From positions 62,001-126,000 of the forward strand of contig NZ_CAJXKQ010000005.1 of the NCBI RefSeq assembly GCF_913055835.1: 64,000 nucleotides of DNA. The letters run 5' to 3'. Positions 27,001-35,234 of the stretch are shown one piece after another (position 1 is the stretch's first letter; every line of letters begins with the position of its first letter). The notes below the pieces were generated by a model. That model saw only the letters and a list, made by a program, of their open reading frames with translations, had not been told where the DNA came from and did no database searches. This DNA comes from an uncultured Marinobacter sp. (GTDB lineage: Bacteria; Pseudomonadota; Gammaproteobacteria; Pseudomonadales; Oleiphilaceae). The position numbers and the translations under genes were made by a program.

Positions 27001-27816
27001 AGCAGGGACCAGTCTCAGATTGGCACACCTCAGTGGGTAACGGAGATCGACCGCACGATCCGGGATGGTAGCCTCTACCTCAGGGCACAGCCTATTGTTG
27101 CCCTCGCCCCTGAAACCGGTGAAGGCCAGATGTATGAACTCTTACTCGGCCTGAAAGACAGCTCTGGCAAAGAAATCTCGCCCCAGGGCTATATTGAGGC
27201 GGCCGAACAATTCAAACGCAGTACCCGGGTCGATTTGTGGGTTCTTTCCGAAGTCATGGCCTGGATGCGCGACAATCCGGAGGCGCTCGACAAGATTGCC
27301 ACCCTGAACGTCAACCTCTCGGGATCTTCGTTAAGCGATGACAGTTTCATGCTTGGGCTGGAATCAAACCTCCGGGCAAACCCGGAACTCGCGCACAAGC
27401 TGTGCTTCGAGGTGACCGAGACCTCTGCCGTCGCCAACCTTCATTTTGCGTCCGATTTCATGCGTGAGATGAAACGGCTGAACTGCCGGTTTGCCCTGGA
27501 TGACTTCGGGACCGGCCTTTCCTCGTATGCCTATCTGCAGAAACTGCCGGTGGACTTTGTGAAGATCGACGGTGTTTTCGTGCGGGACATGGCCACCAAC
27601 CTGACAAACTATGCCATGGTGCGCTCAATCAACGAACTGTGCCATTTCCTGGACCTGCAGACCATTGCCGAGTACGTCGAGGACATGGAAATCATGGACA
27701 CCCTCAAGGAAATTCAGGTGGACTACGCCCAGGGCTTCGCCATTGCCAAACCGCGCAGGATGGACAGCCTTGGAACCGGGAATTCCACTACCCCGGTTTA
27801 TGCCTATAAGAAATAG
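24061..27816 (+). CDS. DUF1631 protein with degenerate GGDEF and intact EAL domains
   Basis: 1251 residues from the ATG at 24061 (GGAAGG upstream); a TTG 18 codons earlier is possible. The N-terminal 110 residues look PilZ-like, then a long helical DUF1631 region (to about 780, including SIAVGDWVEVWLDSGETRRM, a second PilZ-like strand set). GGDEF domain about 810-980, with the active-site motif replaced by ISGNEF, so it is probably not a cyclase. EAL domain about 990-1240 with YELLLGL, NVNLSGSSL, FEVTETSAV, LDDFGTGLSS, VKIDG and IAEYVE; all metal and catalytic acids appear present. Likely a c-di-GMP phosphodiesterase controlled by the helical and PilZ-like parts. No membrane helix. Preceded by rnz. 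Confidence 0.82.
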   Translation: MTRLNAKHSRLSKDAIVVAPGLVPCGCVIDSMVLDSKVLRLSLHLFTSPAVLDQLASSAASQADLHVFLDNDHDKQHIHFRGAVRTTQGSSISLEIRDITPDLKREVEVLAQHTGKSKLTEGAPVPALKKLYHQHCRRLLEQLLPEFMEGTFEGIEADLEQAAELREITRLKDMRFIFQSRQQRMLQDFQAQFQANQAILEPATESRAGTRELHLLQQHEFEDWLDLQAIATGISKANTGATFLLNQFLNQIFHLDVNDDNNPLTPRALCVCLQYMVDHLGIAREHRLTIYRAWEYALGRVWPAAVRSLINDCRRAGLEALDITELPANWSLREHASEEADSKNETGESPSDETPETEDIGHGASEQPSAGRSLFQLMALEASPSSELIDWEEPNPRLSENLRSRRRELLERLHDDEPDMAGLLRELAGADSALASSLDRTAVEKANLVDRLFAPLKTHEELSGSLRHQLQKLRLPVFETLVETPDFLNAGSHPARDIINNLMHICLAERASSKKLEATVADIVQELTETEVSDPELLESLGQRLHQLVERQDQSFIRNSERLAKTLEGKERLRKTRKEARQRLNALLGGRQVPKILIRLLQSGWEQLIVLTILREGPESRHCEELLDVVAQLQAWLSPAGTSGDLAFERELESGVMLQFIERELKTTGDISRTRPVIEELSGMLQGHLDSETTWVEEYGDAEDAPPPMPPELEDSRWVSRAQSIAVGDWVEVWLDSGETRRMRLVWGGEDSLRFVFLSPKGMSEVSYGFPEFVQKLAEGEAWLVEDGDIPFLDQSLFSIVEDVYRKLNFQATHDALTGCMHRHDFEKQVSGLISTAPPSPEDSASALMVLDIDEFSVINASYGAEAGDALLRDVAETLRQACGASFPESYVGRISGNEFAVLINNISTEDCLDFAESLRRNFEQRVFRHGQAEYKATVSISIRPVTGSAHSPGDLLNQASLSLKAAKKLGGNRIELARESRDQSQIGTPQWVTEIDRTIRDGSLYLRAQPIVALAPETGEGQMYELLLGLKDSSGKEISPQGYIEAAEQFKRSTRVDLWVLSEVMAWMRDNPEALDKIATLNVNLSGSSLSDDSFMLGLESNLRANPELAHKLCFEVTETSAVANLHFASDFMREMKRLNCRFALDDFGTGLSSYAYLQKLPVDFVKIDGVFVRDMATNLTNYAMVRSINELCHFLDLQTIAEYVEDMEIMDTLKEIQVDYAQGFAIAKPRRMDSLGTGNSTTPVYAYKK

Positions 27817-28018
27817 CTTTGCTTTTCATGGCGGCAGGCGTACAGTGGGCTCCGTTGGAAAGATTTAGCAGCATTTCATCAATAAGACGAATCTGTGCCG
27901 TAACGTAGTACGTCCTGTTTTTGATCACGCCAGTTTTTTGTTTCCCGCATACCGCTGTACAGGCATCACAACGATGATCTGGCAGCTTCTTAAAAGATTG
28001 AATTCAGGAATTTTTATT
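27817..28018 (+). promoter_or_regulatory. Leader region of the cold shock gene
   Basis: About 200 bases with no reading frame I would support. It ends in AGGA seven bases before the cold shock ATG. Cold shock genes of the CspA group usually carry long structured leaders that act as thermosensors, and this AT-richer stretch is in the right place, but I cannot identify the cold box or prove the transcript start. Confidence 0.35.
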
Positions 28019-28225
28019 ATGTCTACAGTTACCGGCAGCGTTAAGTTTTTCAACGAAGCAAAAGGTTTTGGCTTTATTACTCGCGAAAGCGGCCCGGACG
28101 TTTTCGTTCACTACAGCGCCATTCAGGGCGGCGGTTTCAAGACTCTGGCTGAAGGCCAGCAGGTCGAGTTCACCGTTACCCAGGGCCAGAAAGGTCCCCA
28201 GGCGGAAAACGTAGTCGCTCTTTAA
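28019..28225 (+). CDS. CspA-family cold shock protein
   Basis: 68 residues from the ATG at 28019 (AGGA upstream). Single cold shock domain with RNP1 KGFGFITR and RNP2 DVFVHYSAI, the aromatic patch that binds single-stranded RNA and DNA. CspA-type proteins melt RNA structure at low temperature or act as general RNA chaperones. Followed by a clear intrinsic terminator, so it is a single-gene transcript. Confidence 0.95.
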   Translation: MSTVTGSVKFFNEAKGFGFITRESGPDVFVHYSAIQGGGFKTLAEGQQVEFTVTQGQKGPQAENVVAL

Positions 28226-28268
28226 TCTATAAAGAGATGCTCTGCAAATAGCAGACGACACGTTCAGA

Positions 28269-28295
28269 AAAAGGCAGCTTCGGCTGCCTTTTTTC
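28269..28295 (+). terminator. Intrinsic terminator of the cold shock gene
   Basis: Perfect 8-base stem AAGGCAGC/GCTGCCTT closed by a TTCG tetraloop and followed by six T residues. It lies 44 bases past the stop. The preceding run of A makes it potentially bidirectional, serving the convergent lrp-type gene as well. Confidence 0.92.
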
Positions 28296-28324
28296 GTTCA
28301 GGGATCCCTTCCCGGACCTACCCA

Positions 28325-28801
28325 TTAAATGCCTTCCACCGGGATCGTCTCGGTATTCTTTATCTCCCGCAACGCAAAGTTTGAATTCACCTGGGCAATC
28401 CCCTGCAGGGTGAAGATCTTTTCGTTCAGGAACCGATCGTAACTGGCCATGTCCGGGACGATCACCCTGAGTACGAAATCGGCATTACCGGTCACCGCAA
28501 AGCACTGGAGCACCTCCGGATAACTGCTCACCTGTTGCTCGATCTCGGCGGTGCTATCAATGTTGTGCCGTTGCAGTGACAGATTGACCAGTACGCACAG
28601 GCCCTGCCCGATGCGCTCGGGATCCACTCTTGCGCTGTATCCCTGAATCACGCCGCTTTCCTCAAGTGTCCGCACCCGGCGCCAGCAGGCTGCCGGTGAC
28701 AAACCCACCTGTTCGGCCAGTAACTGGTTACTGATGCGCCCATCCTGCTGCAGTGCCGACAGGATTTTCCGATCCAGCTTGTCCAGCTCTACCTGTTTCA
28801 T
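28325..28801 (-). CDS. Lrp/AsnC-family transcriptional regulator
   Basis: 158 residues from the ATG at 28801; the open frame runs further upstream but homologues begin near KQVELDKLDRKIL. Helix-turn-helix about 20-50 (DGRISNQLLAEQVGLSPAACW), then the RAM ligand domain with CFAVTGNADFVLRVIVPD. Lrp-type proteins respond to amino acids. It is divergent from the indolepyruvate oxidoreductase-aminotransferase-symporter genes, so the natural inference is that it controls them, sensing an aromatic or branched amino acid. Confidence 0.9.
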   Translation of the reverse strand: MKQVELDKLDRKILSALQQDGRISNQLLAEQVGLSPAACWRRVRTLEESGVIQGYSARVDPERIGQGLCVLVNLSLQRHNIDSTAEIEQQVSSYPEVLQCFAVTGNADFVLRVIVPDMASYDRFLNEKIFTLQGIAQVNSNFALREIKNTETIPVEGI

Positions 28802-28817
28802 TTGGTAACACCTGACT

Positions 28818-28865
28818 TTTATCAAAGGTTCTTTCTCGTCATTGTCATTTATCAAACAATCTTTC
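28818..28865. promoter_or_regulatory. Direct repeat, candidate Lrp-type operators
   Basis: Two 18-base units, TTTATCAAAGGTTCTTTC (28818-28835) and TTTATCAAACAATCTTTC (28848-28865), agree at 15 positions and are exactly 30 bases apart, close to three helical turns. They sit in the divergent gap, just upstream of the regulator's start. Lrp/AsnC proteins bind as dimers of dimers to phased sites, which fits. The assignment to this regulator is inference. Confidence 0.5.
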
Positions 28866-28957
28866 GCAAACGCTCGAAACCGCTGCCCAATAAGCAAGCA
28901 CCTTTTGCGGACTTCCCTCTAGAATTTTGGTCATAAAATCGACAAAAGGAGGGCGCA

Positions 28958-31900
28958 ATGTCCGCCGATACCCCGCAACTCGACGACTACAAACTCGAAG
29001 ACCGTTACCTGAGGGAGTCCGGCAGGGTTTTCCTGACCGGTACACAGGCCCTGGTCCGGATTCCCCTGATGCAGGCCGCCCTGGATCGCAAGCAGGGCCT
29101 GAATACCGCCGGCCTCGTCAGTGGCTACCGGGGCTCCCCCCTCGGCGCGGTCGACCAGGCACTCTGGCAGGCAAAGGATCTACTGGACGAGAACCGGATC
29201 GATTTTGTCCCGGCCATCAACGAGGATCTCGCCGCCACTATCATGCTGGGCACCCAGCAGGTGGAGACTGATGAAGACCGCCAGGTAGAGGGTGTTTTCG
29301 GCCTCTGGTATGGCAAGGGCCCGGGTGTGGATCGCGCCGGCGACGCCCTGAAACACGGCACCACTTATGGATCTTCGCCCCATGGTGGCGTTCTGGTGGT
29401 TGCCGGTGATGACCACGGCTGTGTGTCATCGTCCATGCCCCATCAGTCCGATGTGGCATTCATGAGTTTCTTCATGCCTACCATCAATCCGGCCAACATT
29501 GCCGAGTACCTGGAGTTCGGCCTCTGGGGCTATGCCCTGTCCCGTTACAGCGGCTGCTGGGTTGGCTTCAAGGCGATCTCGGAAACCGTGGAAAGCGCGG
29601 CCTCCGTGGAAATTCCGCCAGCACCGGATTTCGTAACCCCGGATGATTTCACCGCGCCGGAAAGCGGCCTTCATTACCGCTGGCCGGATCTGCCGGGTCC
29701 GCAGCTGGAAACCCGCATCGAACACAAGCTCGCGGCCGTTCAGGCCTTTGCCCGGGCCAATCGCATCGACCGCTGCCTGTACGAGAACAAGCAAGCCCGC
29801 TTCGGTATTGTTACTACCGGCAAGAGCCATCTGGACCTGCTTGAAGCCCTTGATCTGCTGGGCATTGATGAAGACAAAGCCCGGGACATGGGGCTGGATA
29901 TCTATAAAGTGGGCATGGTCTGGCCCCTGGAGCGCCGCGGCATCCTGGACTTCGTTCACGGCAAGGAAGAAGTCCTGGTGATAGAAGAGAAGCGCGGCAT
30001 CATCGAGAGCCAGATCAAGGAATACATGTCCGAGCCGGACCGTCCCGGCGAGGTTCTGATCACCGGTAAACAGGATGAGCTGGGCCGTCCGCTGATCCCC
30101 TACGTTGGCGAATTGAGCCCGAAGCTGGTTGCCGGCTTCCTGGCAGCCCGCCTCGGTCGCTTCTTCTCGGTGGACTTCAGCGAGCGCCTGGCCGAAATCA
30201 GTGCCATGAGCACGGCTCAGGATCCGGGTGGCGTCAAGCGTATGCCCTATTTCTGCTCGGGCTGCCCCCACAACACCTCCACCAAAGTCCCTGAGGGAAG
30301 CAAGGCCCTGGCCGGCATCGGCTGCCATTTCATGGCATCCTGGATGGGCCGGAACACCGAATCCCTCATCCAGATGGGTGGCGAGGGCGTCAACTGGATT
30401 GGCAAGAGCCGCTATACCGGCAACCCCCACGTATTCCAGAACCTGGGTGAAGGCACCTACTTCCACTCCGGTTCCATGGCCATCCGTCAGGCAGTGGCTG
30501 CGGGTATCAACATCACCTACAAGATCCTGTTCAACGACGCCGTAGCCATGACCGGCGGTCAGCCCGTGGACGGGCAGATCACCGTCGACAGAATTGCCCA
30601 GCAAATGGCCGCGGAGGGGGTGAAGCGGGTTGTTGTGCTCAGCGATGAGCCCGAGAAATACGATGGCCATCATGATCTGTTCCCCAAGGATGTCACCTTC
30701 CACGATCGATCCGAGCTCGACCAGGTGCAGCGCGAATTGCGTGACATCCCTGGCTGTACCGTTCTGATTTATGACCAGACCTGTGCTGCCGAGAAGCGCC
30801 GCCGGCGCAAGCGCAAGCAGTTCCCGGATCCGGCGAAGCGGGCCTTTATCAACCATCACGTGTGTGAAGGCTGTGGCGACTGTTCGGTACAGTCCAACTG
30901 TCTCTCTGTGGTGCCGCGCAAGACAGATCTGGGCCGCAAGCGCAAGATCGACCAGTCCTCCTGTAACAAGGACTTCTCCTGCGTAAACGGCTTCTGCCCC
31001 AGCTTCGTCACCATTGAAGGCGGGCAACTACGCAAATCCCGGGGCGTGGACACCGGTTCGGTGCTGACCAGAAAGCTGACCGAGATACCTGCTCCCGAAT
31101 TGCCGGAAATGGCCGGCTCCTACGACCTCCTCGTGGGCGGTGTTGGCGGCACAGGCGTGGTGACTGTGGGACAGCTGATCACCATGGCGGCCCATCTGGA
31201 ATCACGCGGCGCCTCGGTACTGGATTTCATGGGCTTCGCCCAGAAAGGCGGCACGGTGCTGAGCTATGTTCGTATGGCACCGTCCCCGGACAAGCTCCAC
31301 CAGGTGCGGATCAGCAATGGCCAGGCCGATGCGGTCATCGCCTGCGACCTGGTGGTAGCGTCTTCCCAGAAGGCCCTGAACGTGCTCCGGCCCAACCACA
31401 CCCGGATTGTCGCCAATGAGGCGGAACTGCCTACCGCAGACTACGTGCTCTACCGCGACGCCGACATGAAGGCCGACAAGCGTCTTGACCTGCTGAAGAA
31501 CGCGGTTGGTGAGGATCACTTCGACCAGTTGGACGCCAACGGCATCGCTGAAAAGCTGATGGGCGACACCGTCTTCTCCAACGTGATGATGCTCGGTTTT
31601 GCCTGGCAGAAAGGCCTGCTGCCCCTGTCAGAAGCGGCTCTGATGAAAGCCATCGAACTCAATGGCGTGGCAATCGAGCGCAACAAGGAAGCCTTCGGCT
31701 GGGGCCGTCTGGCAGCCGTTGATCCAGGTGCGGTTACGGACCTGCTGGACGACAACAAGGCTCAGGTTGTTGAGGTCAAGCCCGAACCAACCCTGGACGA
31801 GCTGATCACCACCCGTCACAAGCATCTGGTCAACTACCAGAACCAGCGCTGGGCCGACCAGTACCGGGACAGTGTTGCCGGAGTCCGCAAAGCCGAGGAA

Positions 31901-32476
31901 GCCCTGGGTGAAACCAATCTTCTGCTGACCCGGGCCGTGGCCCTGCAGTTGTATCGCTTTATGGCCTACAAGGATGAATACGAAGTGGCGCGCCTGTTTG
32001 CCGAAACCGACTTCATGAAAGAGGTTAAGGAAACTTTCGAGGGCGATTACAAGGTTCATTTCCACCTGGCCCCGCCCCTGCTCAGCGGTGAAACCGATGC
32101 CCAGGGTCGCCCGAAAAAGCGCCGGTTCGGCCCCTGGATGTTCCGGGCCTTCAGGCTGCTGGCCAAGCTCCGCCGCCTGCGCGGAACCACAGTGGACCCC
32201 TTCAGCTACTCCGCAGACCGCAAGCTGGACCGCGCTTTGCTGAAGGACTACCAGAACCTGGTTGCGCGAATTGGCCGTGAACTCAACGCCAGCAACTACG
32301 AGACCTTCCTGCAACTGGCAGAATTGCCCGCAGATGTCCGTGGCTACGGCCCGGTCAGGGAACAGGCAGCAGAGAGCATTCGTGAAAAGCGGACTCAGCT
32401 GATCAAGGCGCTGGACACCGGTCGCCCGACCCTGATCCGCACCCAACAGGCCGATGAGGAGGCAAGCCATGTTTGA
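28958..32476 (+). CDS. Fused indolepyruvate:ferredoxin oxidoreductase (IorA-IorB type)
   Basis: 1172 residues, ATG with AAAGGAGG upstream. Pyrimidine-binding/transketolase-like domain first (VSGYRGSPLGAVDQAL), then the TPP-binding region (MGGEGVNWIGKS; CSGCPHNTST), an iron-sulfur Cys cluster CEGCGDCSVQSNC near 633-645 with further Cys in SSCNKDFSCVNGFC, the gamma/beta-type oxidoreductase domain (GVGGTGVVTVGQLI) and a C-terminal DUF6537-like region. It oxidatively decarboxylates aryl (or branched) 2-keto acids to acyl-CoA, reducing ferredoxin. The single-chain fusion is the aerobic proteobacterial form. The aminotransferase next to it overlaps by eight bases. Confidence 0.92.
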   Translation: MSADTPQLDDYKLEDRYLRESGRVFLTGTQALVRIPLMQAALDRKQGLNTAGLVSGYRGSPLGAVDQALWQAKDLLDENRIDFVPAINEDLAATIMLGTQQVETDEDRQVEGVFGLWYGKGPGVDRAGDALKHGTTYGSSPHGGVLVVAGDDHGCVSSSMPHQSDVAFMSFFMPTINPANIAEYLEFGLWGYALSRYSGCWVGFKAISETVESAASVEIPPAPDFVTPDDFTAPESGLHYRWPDLPGPQLETRIEHKLAAVQAFARANRIDRCLYENKQARFGIVTTGKSHLDLLEALDLLGIDEDKARDMGLDIYKVGMVWPLERRGILDFVHGKEEVLVIEEKRGIIESQIKEYMSEPDRPGEVLITGKQDELGRPLIPYVGELSPKLVAGFLAARLGRFFSVDFSERLAEISAMSTAQDPGGVKRMPYFCSGCPHNTSTKVPEGSKALAGIGCHFMASWMGRNTESLIQMGGEGVNWIGKSRYTGNPHVFQNLGEGTYFHSGSMAIRQAVAAGINITYKILFNDAVAMTGGQPVDGQITVDRIAQQMAAEGVKRVVVLSDEPEKYDGHHDLFPKDVTFHDRSELDQVQRELRDIPGCTVLIYDQTCAAEKRRRRKRKQFPDPAKRAFINHHVCEGCGDCSVQSNCLSVVPRKTDLGRKRKIDQSSCNKDFSCVNGFCPSFVTIEGGQLRKSRGVDTGSVLTRKLTEIPAPELPEMAGSYDLLVGGVGGTGVVTVGQLITMAAHLESRGASVLDFMGFAQKGGTVLSYVRMAPSPDKLHQVRISNGQADAVIACDLVVASSQKALNVLRPNHTRIVANEAELPTADYVLYRDADMKADKRLDLLKNAVGEDHFDQLDANGIAEKLMGDTVFSNVMMLGFAWQKGLLPLSEAALMKAIELNGVAIERNKEAFGWGRLAAVDPGAVTDLLDDNKAQVVEVKPEPTLDELITTRHKHLVNYQNQRWADQYRDSVAGVRKAEEALGETNLLLTRAVALQLYRFMAYKDEYEVARLFAETDFMKEVKETFEGDYKVHFHLAPPLLSGETDAQGRPKKRRFGPWMFRAFRLLAKLRRLRGTTVDPFSYSADRKLDRALLKDYQNLVARIGRELNASNYETFLQLAELPADVRGYGPVREQAAESIREKRTQLIKALDTGRPTLIRTQQADEEASHV

Positions 32477-33656
32477 AGCACTCCAGCCCCTGCCCCAGGA
32501 TCCGATCCTGCAGCTGATGCAGACCTTCCGTGAGGACACCCGGCCGCACAAGGTGGATCTGGGCATCGGCGTCTACAAGGATGATGCCGGTAATACGCCC
32601 ATCATGGCCGCCGTGCACGAAGCAGAGCGTCGCCTGCTTGAGGGAGAAACCACCAAGAGCTACGTGGGACCGGCCGGTTCTGCCGGCTTCAACAGCGCCA
32701 TGGCCGAACTGATCCTGGGCAGCAACAGCCCGCTGCTCCGGGACGGCCGTGTATCGGTGATCCAGACACCGGGCGGCTGTGGCGCCCTGCGAATGGCCGC
32801 CGAATTTCTGCGCCTGTGCAAGGCGGACACAAAAGTCTGGGTCAGCACACCCACCTGGGCCAACCATTTGCCGCTTCTCGGTGGCGCCGGCCTGACCATT
32901 CGCGAATATCCGTACCTCAATCCAGAGACGCTGCAGGTAGACTTCGGCGCCATGCTGGAAACCCTGGAGCAGGCCGACGCGGGCGACGTGGTGTTGCTGC
33001 ACGGCTGCTGCCACAACCCGTCGGGCGCGGACCTGAGCCTCGCCCAGTGGCGTGAAGTGACCAGCCTGATCCAGCGAAAAGGTCTGTTGCCCTTTGTAGA
33101 CATGGCCTATCAGGGCCTTGGTGAAGGCCTGGACGCGGATGCGGCCGGCCTCAGGCATCTGGCCGGCGCGGTACCGGAAATGTTGATCGCAGCCTCCTGC
33201 TCCAAGAACTTCGGGCTTTACCGTGAACGTACCGGTGCCCTCGCCCTGATTTCCGGAACAGCAACTGTGAACGCAGCCGCCACCAGCCAGCTGCTGAGCG
33301 TTATCCGGTCCCACTACTCAATGCCGCCAGCCCATGGCGCCGCGATTGTTGAGACCATCCTGGGCGATGACGACCTGCGAGGCCAGTGGCAACAGGAGCT
33401 GAATGGAATGTGCGAGCGCATCCTGCATCTGCGTCACGCTTTTGCCGGCGCACTTTCACCGGTGGGCGACTTCGACTTCATCGCCCGTCAGCGAGGCATG
33501 TTCTCCTTCCTGGGGATCAGCCCCGAGCAGGTTGGCGAGTTGCGTAAGGAACATGGCATCTACATGCTCGACAGCAGCCGCGTAAACGTCGCCGGCCTGA
33601 ATGACCGCGTTCTGCCACAAGTCGCTTCCGCCCTGCGCGAGGTTCTGGGCAAGTAA
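32469..33656 (+). CDS. Aromatic/aspartate-type amino acid aminotransferase
   Basis: 395 residues from the ATG at 32469, with GAGGAGG upstream and an eight-base overlap with the oxidoreductase gene. Class I aminotransferase with GPAGSAGFNSAMAEL, TPTWANHLPLL, HGCCHNPSGADLS, FVDMAYQGLG and the PLP-lysine in ASCSKNFGLYRERTG. This is the AspC/TyrB group. By context it should supply indolepyruvate, phenylpyruvate or hydroxyphenylpyruvate to the oxidoreductase; aspartate transamination is the alternative. Confidence 0.9.
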   Translation: MFEALQPLPQDPILQLMQTFREDTRPHKVDLGIGVYKDDAGNTPIMAAVHEAERRLLEGETTKSYVGPAGSAGFNSAMAELILGSNSPLLRDGRVSVIQTPGGCGALRMAAEFLRLCKADTKVWVSTPTWANHLPLLGGAGLTIREYPYLNPETLQVDFGAMLETLEQADAGDVVLLHGCCHNPSGADLSLAQWREVTSLIQRKGLLPFVDMAYQGLGEGLDADAAGLRHLAGAVPEMLIAASCSKNFGLYRERTGALALISGTATVNAAATSQLLSVIRSHYSMPPAHGAAIVETILGDDDLRGQWQQELNGMCERILHLRHAFAGALSPVGDFDFIARQRGMFSFLGISPEQVGELRKEHGIYMLDSSRVNVAGLNDRVLPQVASALREVLGK

Positions 33657-33712
33657 GCCTTTTTTCGAAAACAACCAATCAATCCGACAAAAATAACTAG
33701 CCGGAGAGAAAA

Positions 33713-35095
33713 ATGAGTGAGAGTACCCAACCACACCAGCAGGCCAACAACCTGTGGTCCTCACGGATGGCCTTTATCCTGGCTGCTGCCGGCTCGGCGG
33801 TGGGCCTCGGAAACATCTGGAAGTTTCCGTATATAACCGGCGAGAACGGCGGCGGCGCCTTCGTTCTTATCTACCTGGCCTGTATCTTCCTGATCGGCGT
33901 GCCAGTACTGATTGCCGAGACCATGATTGGACGCCGCGGCGGTCAGAGTCCGGTGGCCACCATGCGCACCCTGACCAAAAGTGAAGGCACCGCGAGGGGC
34001 TGGAGGGCCATCGGCTGGAATGGCGTTATCGCCTCGTTCCTGGTGCTGTCGTTCTACGCCGTGATTGGCGGCTGGGCCCTGGTTTATATCGGCAAGGCCG
34101 CAACCGGTCTGTTCACCGGAGCGGATGCCGAAGCCATCGGCGGCCAGTTCGGCGGGCTCCTTGCCAACCCCTGGGAACTGCTGATGTGGCACTCTGTGTT
34201 CATGGTGATCGTGGTGTTCATCGTCGGCAGGGGCATTCGCTCGGGGCTTGAGAAAGCCGTGAATATGCTGATGCCACTGTTGTTCGTGTTGCTGGTTGCA
34301 ATGGTGATCTACGCCATGAACAGCGGCAGCTTTGGCCGGGCCGTGAGCTTCATGTTCTCGCCAGACTTCAGCAAACTGACAACGGCGGGGGTTCTGACTG
34401 CCCTGGGGCACGCCGCCTTTACACTGAGTATCGGTATTGGTGTTCTGATGGCTTATGGCTCTTACCTGCCAAAAACCGTAAACATTGCGCGGACCGCCAT
34501 GACTATTGCCGTCGTGGACACCAGCGTTGCCCTTCTCGCGGGGCTGGCCATCTTTCCCCTGGTATTTGCCAATGGTCTTGAGCCAGGGGCAGGCCCCGGC
34601 CTGATCTTCGTGACCCTGCCACTGGCGTTTGGCCAGATGAGTGGCGGTGCACTGTTCGGCACCATTTTCTTTGGGCTGCTATTGGTAGCAGCCATCACCT
34701 CCGCCATTTCCATGCTGGAACCGGTGGTAGAGTGGCTGGAAGAACATAAGGGTGTCAGCCGGGCGAAAAGCGCGCTTGGTGGTGGCCTTGCAATCTGGTT
34801 TATCGGTATAGGTACCGTGCTGTCCTTCAACGTCTGGGACAGCGTGCACCCGCTTGGTTTTATTCCGTTCTTCGAGGGCAAGACGGTCTTCGATCTACTC
34901 GACTTCCTTGTATCCAACCTGATGATGCCTCTCGGCGGGCTGGCCATTGCCCTGTTTGCCGGCTGGGCGATGAAACGTGAGGGCCTGGCGGCCGATATTG
35001 GTCTGCAAGGAGGCAGCTACAAGGCGTTTATGTTTGTACTACGGTACCTGACGCCAGCGGGTATCGCCGTGGTTTTCCTTTACAATCTGTTGTAA
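33713..35095 (+). CDS. Sodium-dependent amino acid transporter (NSS/SNF family)
   Basis: 460 residues with about eleven to twelve membrane helices. The first has the family signature GSAVGLGNIWKFPYITGENGGG that binds Na+ and substrate (shown here as GSAVGLGNIWKFP and GENGGG). The length and missing long loops match bacterial MhsT/TnaT-type members, which take up hydrophobic or aromatic amino acids. Placement after the aminotransferase indicates a substrate importer for this catabolic block. Ends in an intrinsic terminator. Confidence 0.9.
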   Translation: MSESTQPHQQANNLWSSRMAFILAAAGSAVGLGNIWKFPYITGENGGGAFVLIYLACIFLIGVPVLIAETMIGRRGGQSPVATMRTLTKSEGTARGWRAIGWNGVIASFLVLSFYAVIGGWALVYIGKAATGLFTGADAEAIGGQFGGLLANPWELLMWHSVFMVIVVFIVGRGIRSGLEKAVNMLMPLLFVLLVAMVIYAMNSGSFGRAVSFMFSPDFSKLTTAGVLTALGHAAFTLSIGIGVLMAYGSYLPKTVNIARTAMTIAVVDTSVALLAGLAIFPLVFANGLEPGAGPGLIFVTLPLAFGQMSGGALFGTIFFGLLLVAAITSAISMLEPVVEWLEEHKGVSRAKSALGGGLAIWFIGIGTVLSFNVWDSVHPLGFIPFFEGKTVFDLLDFLVSNLMMPLGGLAIALFAGWAMKREGLAADIGLQGGSYKAFMFVLRYLTPAGIAVVFLYNLL

Positions 35096-35119
35096 AGCGA
35101 ATCCGGCCTTTCCAACCGC

Positions 35120-35151
35120 AAAAGCCCGGTGAACTTCACCGGGCTTTTTTT
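35120..35151 (+). terminator. Intrinsic terminator after the amino acid transporter
   Basis: A long inverted repeat with arms AAAGCCCGGTGAA and TTCACCGGGCTTT around one base, followed by T residues (seven in a row in all). It lies 25 bases past the transporter stop and closes the oxidoreductase-aminotransferase-transporter unit. Confidence 0.9.
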
Positions 35152-35234
35152 GACATACCCGACAGGGCACTGCCAATCTGAATTCAGGACATCCGACCAA
35201 TGTTCTGCATTTCAAGCGGAAAAGGAGAACTCTT

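Noticed and set aside
29426..31027. A 533-residue minus-strand open frame.
   Set aside because: It is wholly antisense to the indolepyruvate oxidoreductase, has no family motif, and comes from the GC-rich codon pattern of that gene.
32403..33314. A 303-residue minus-strand open frame.
   Set aside because: Antisense to the aminotransferase; low-complexity Gly/His-rich product with no motif.
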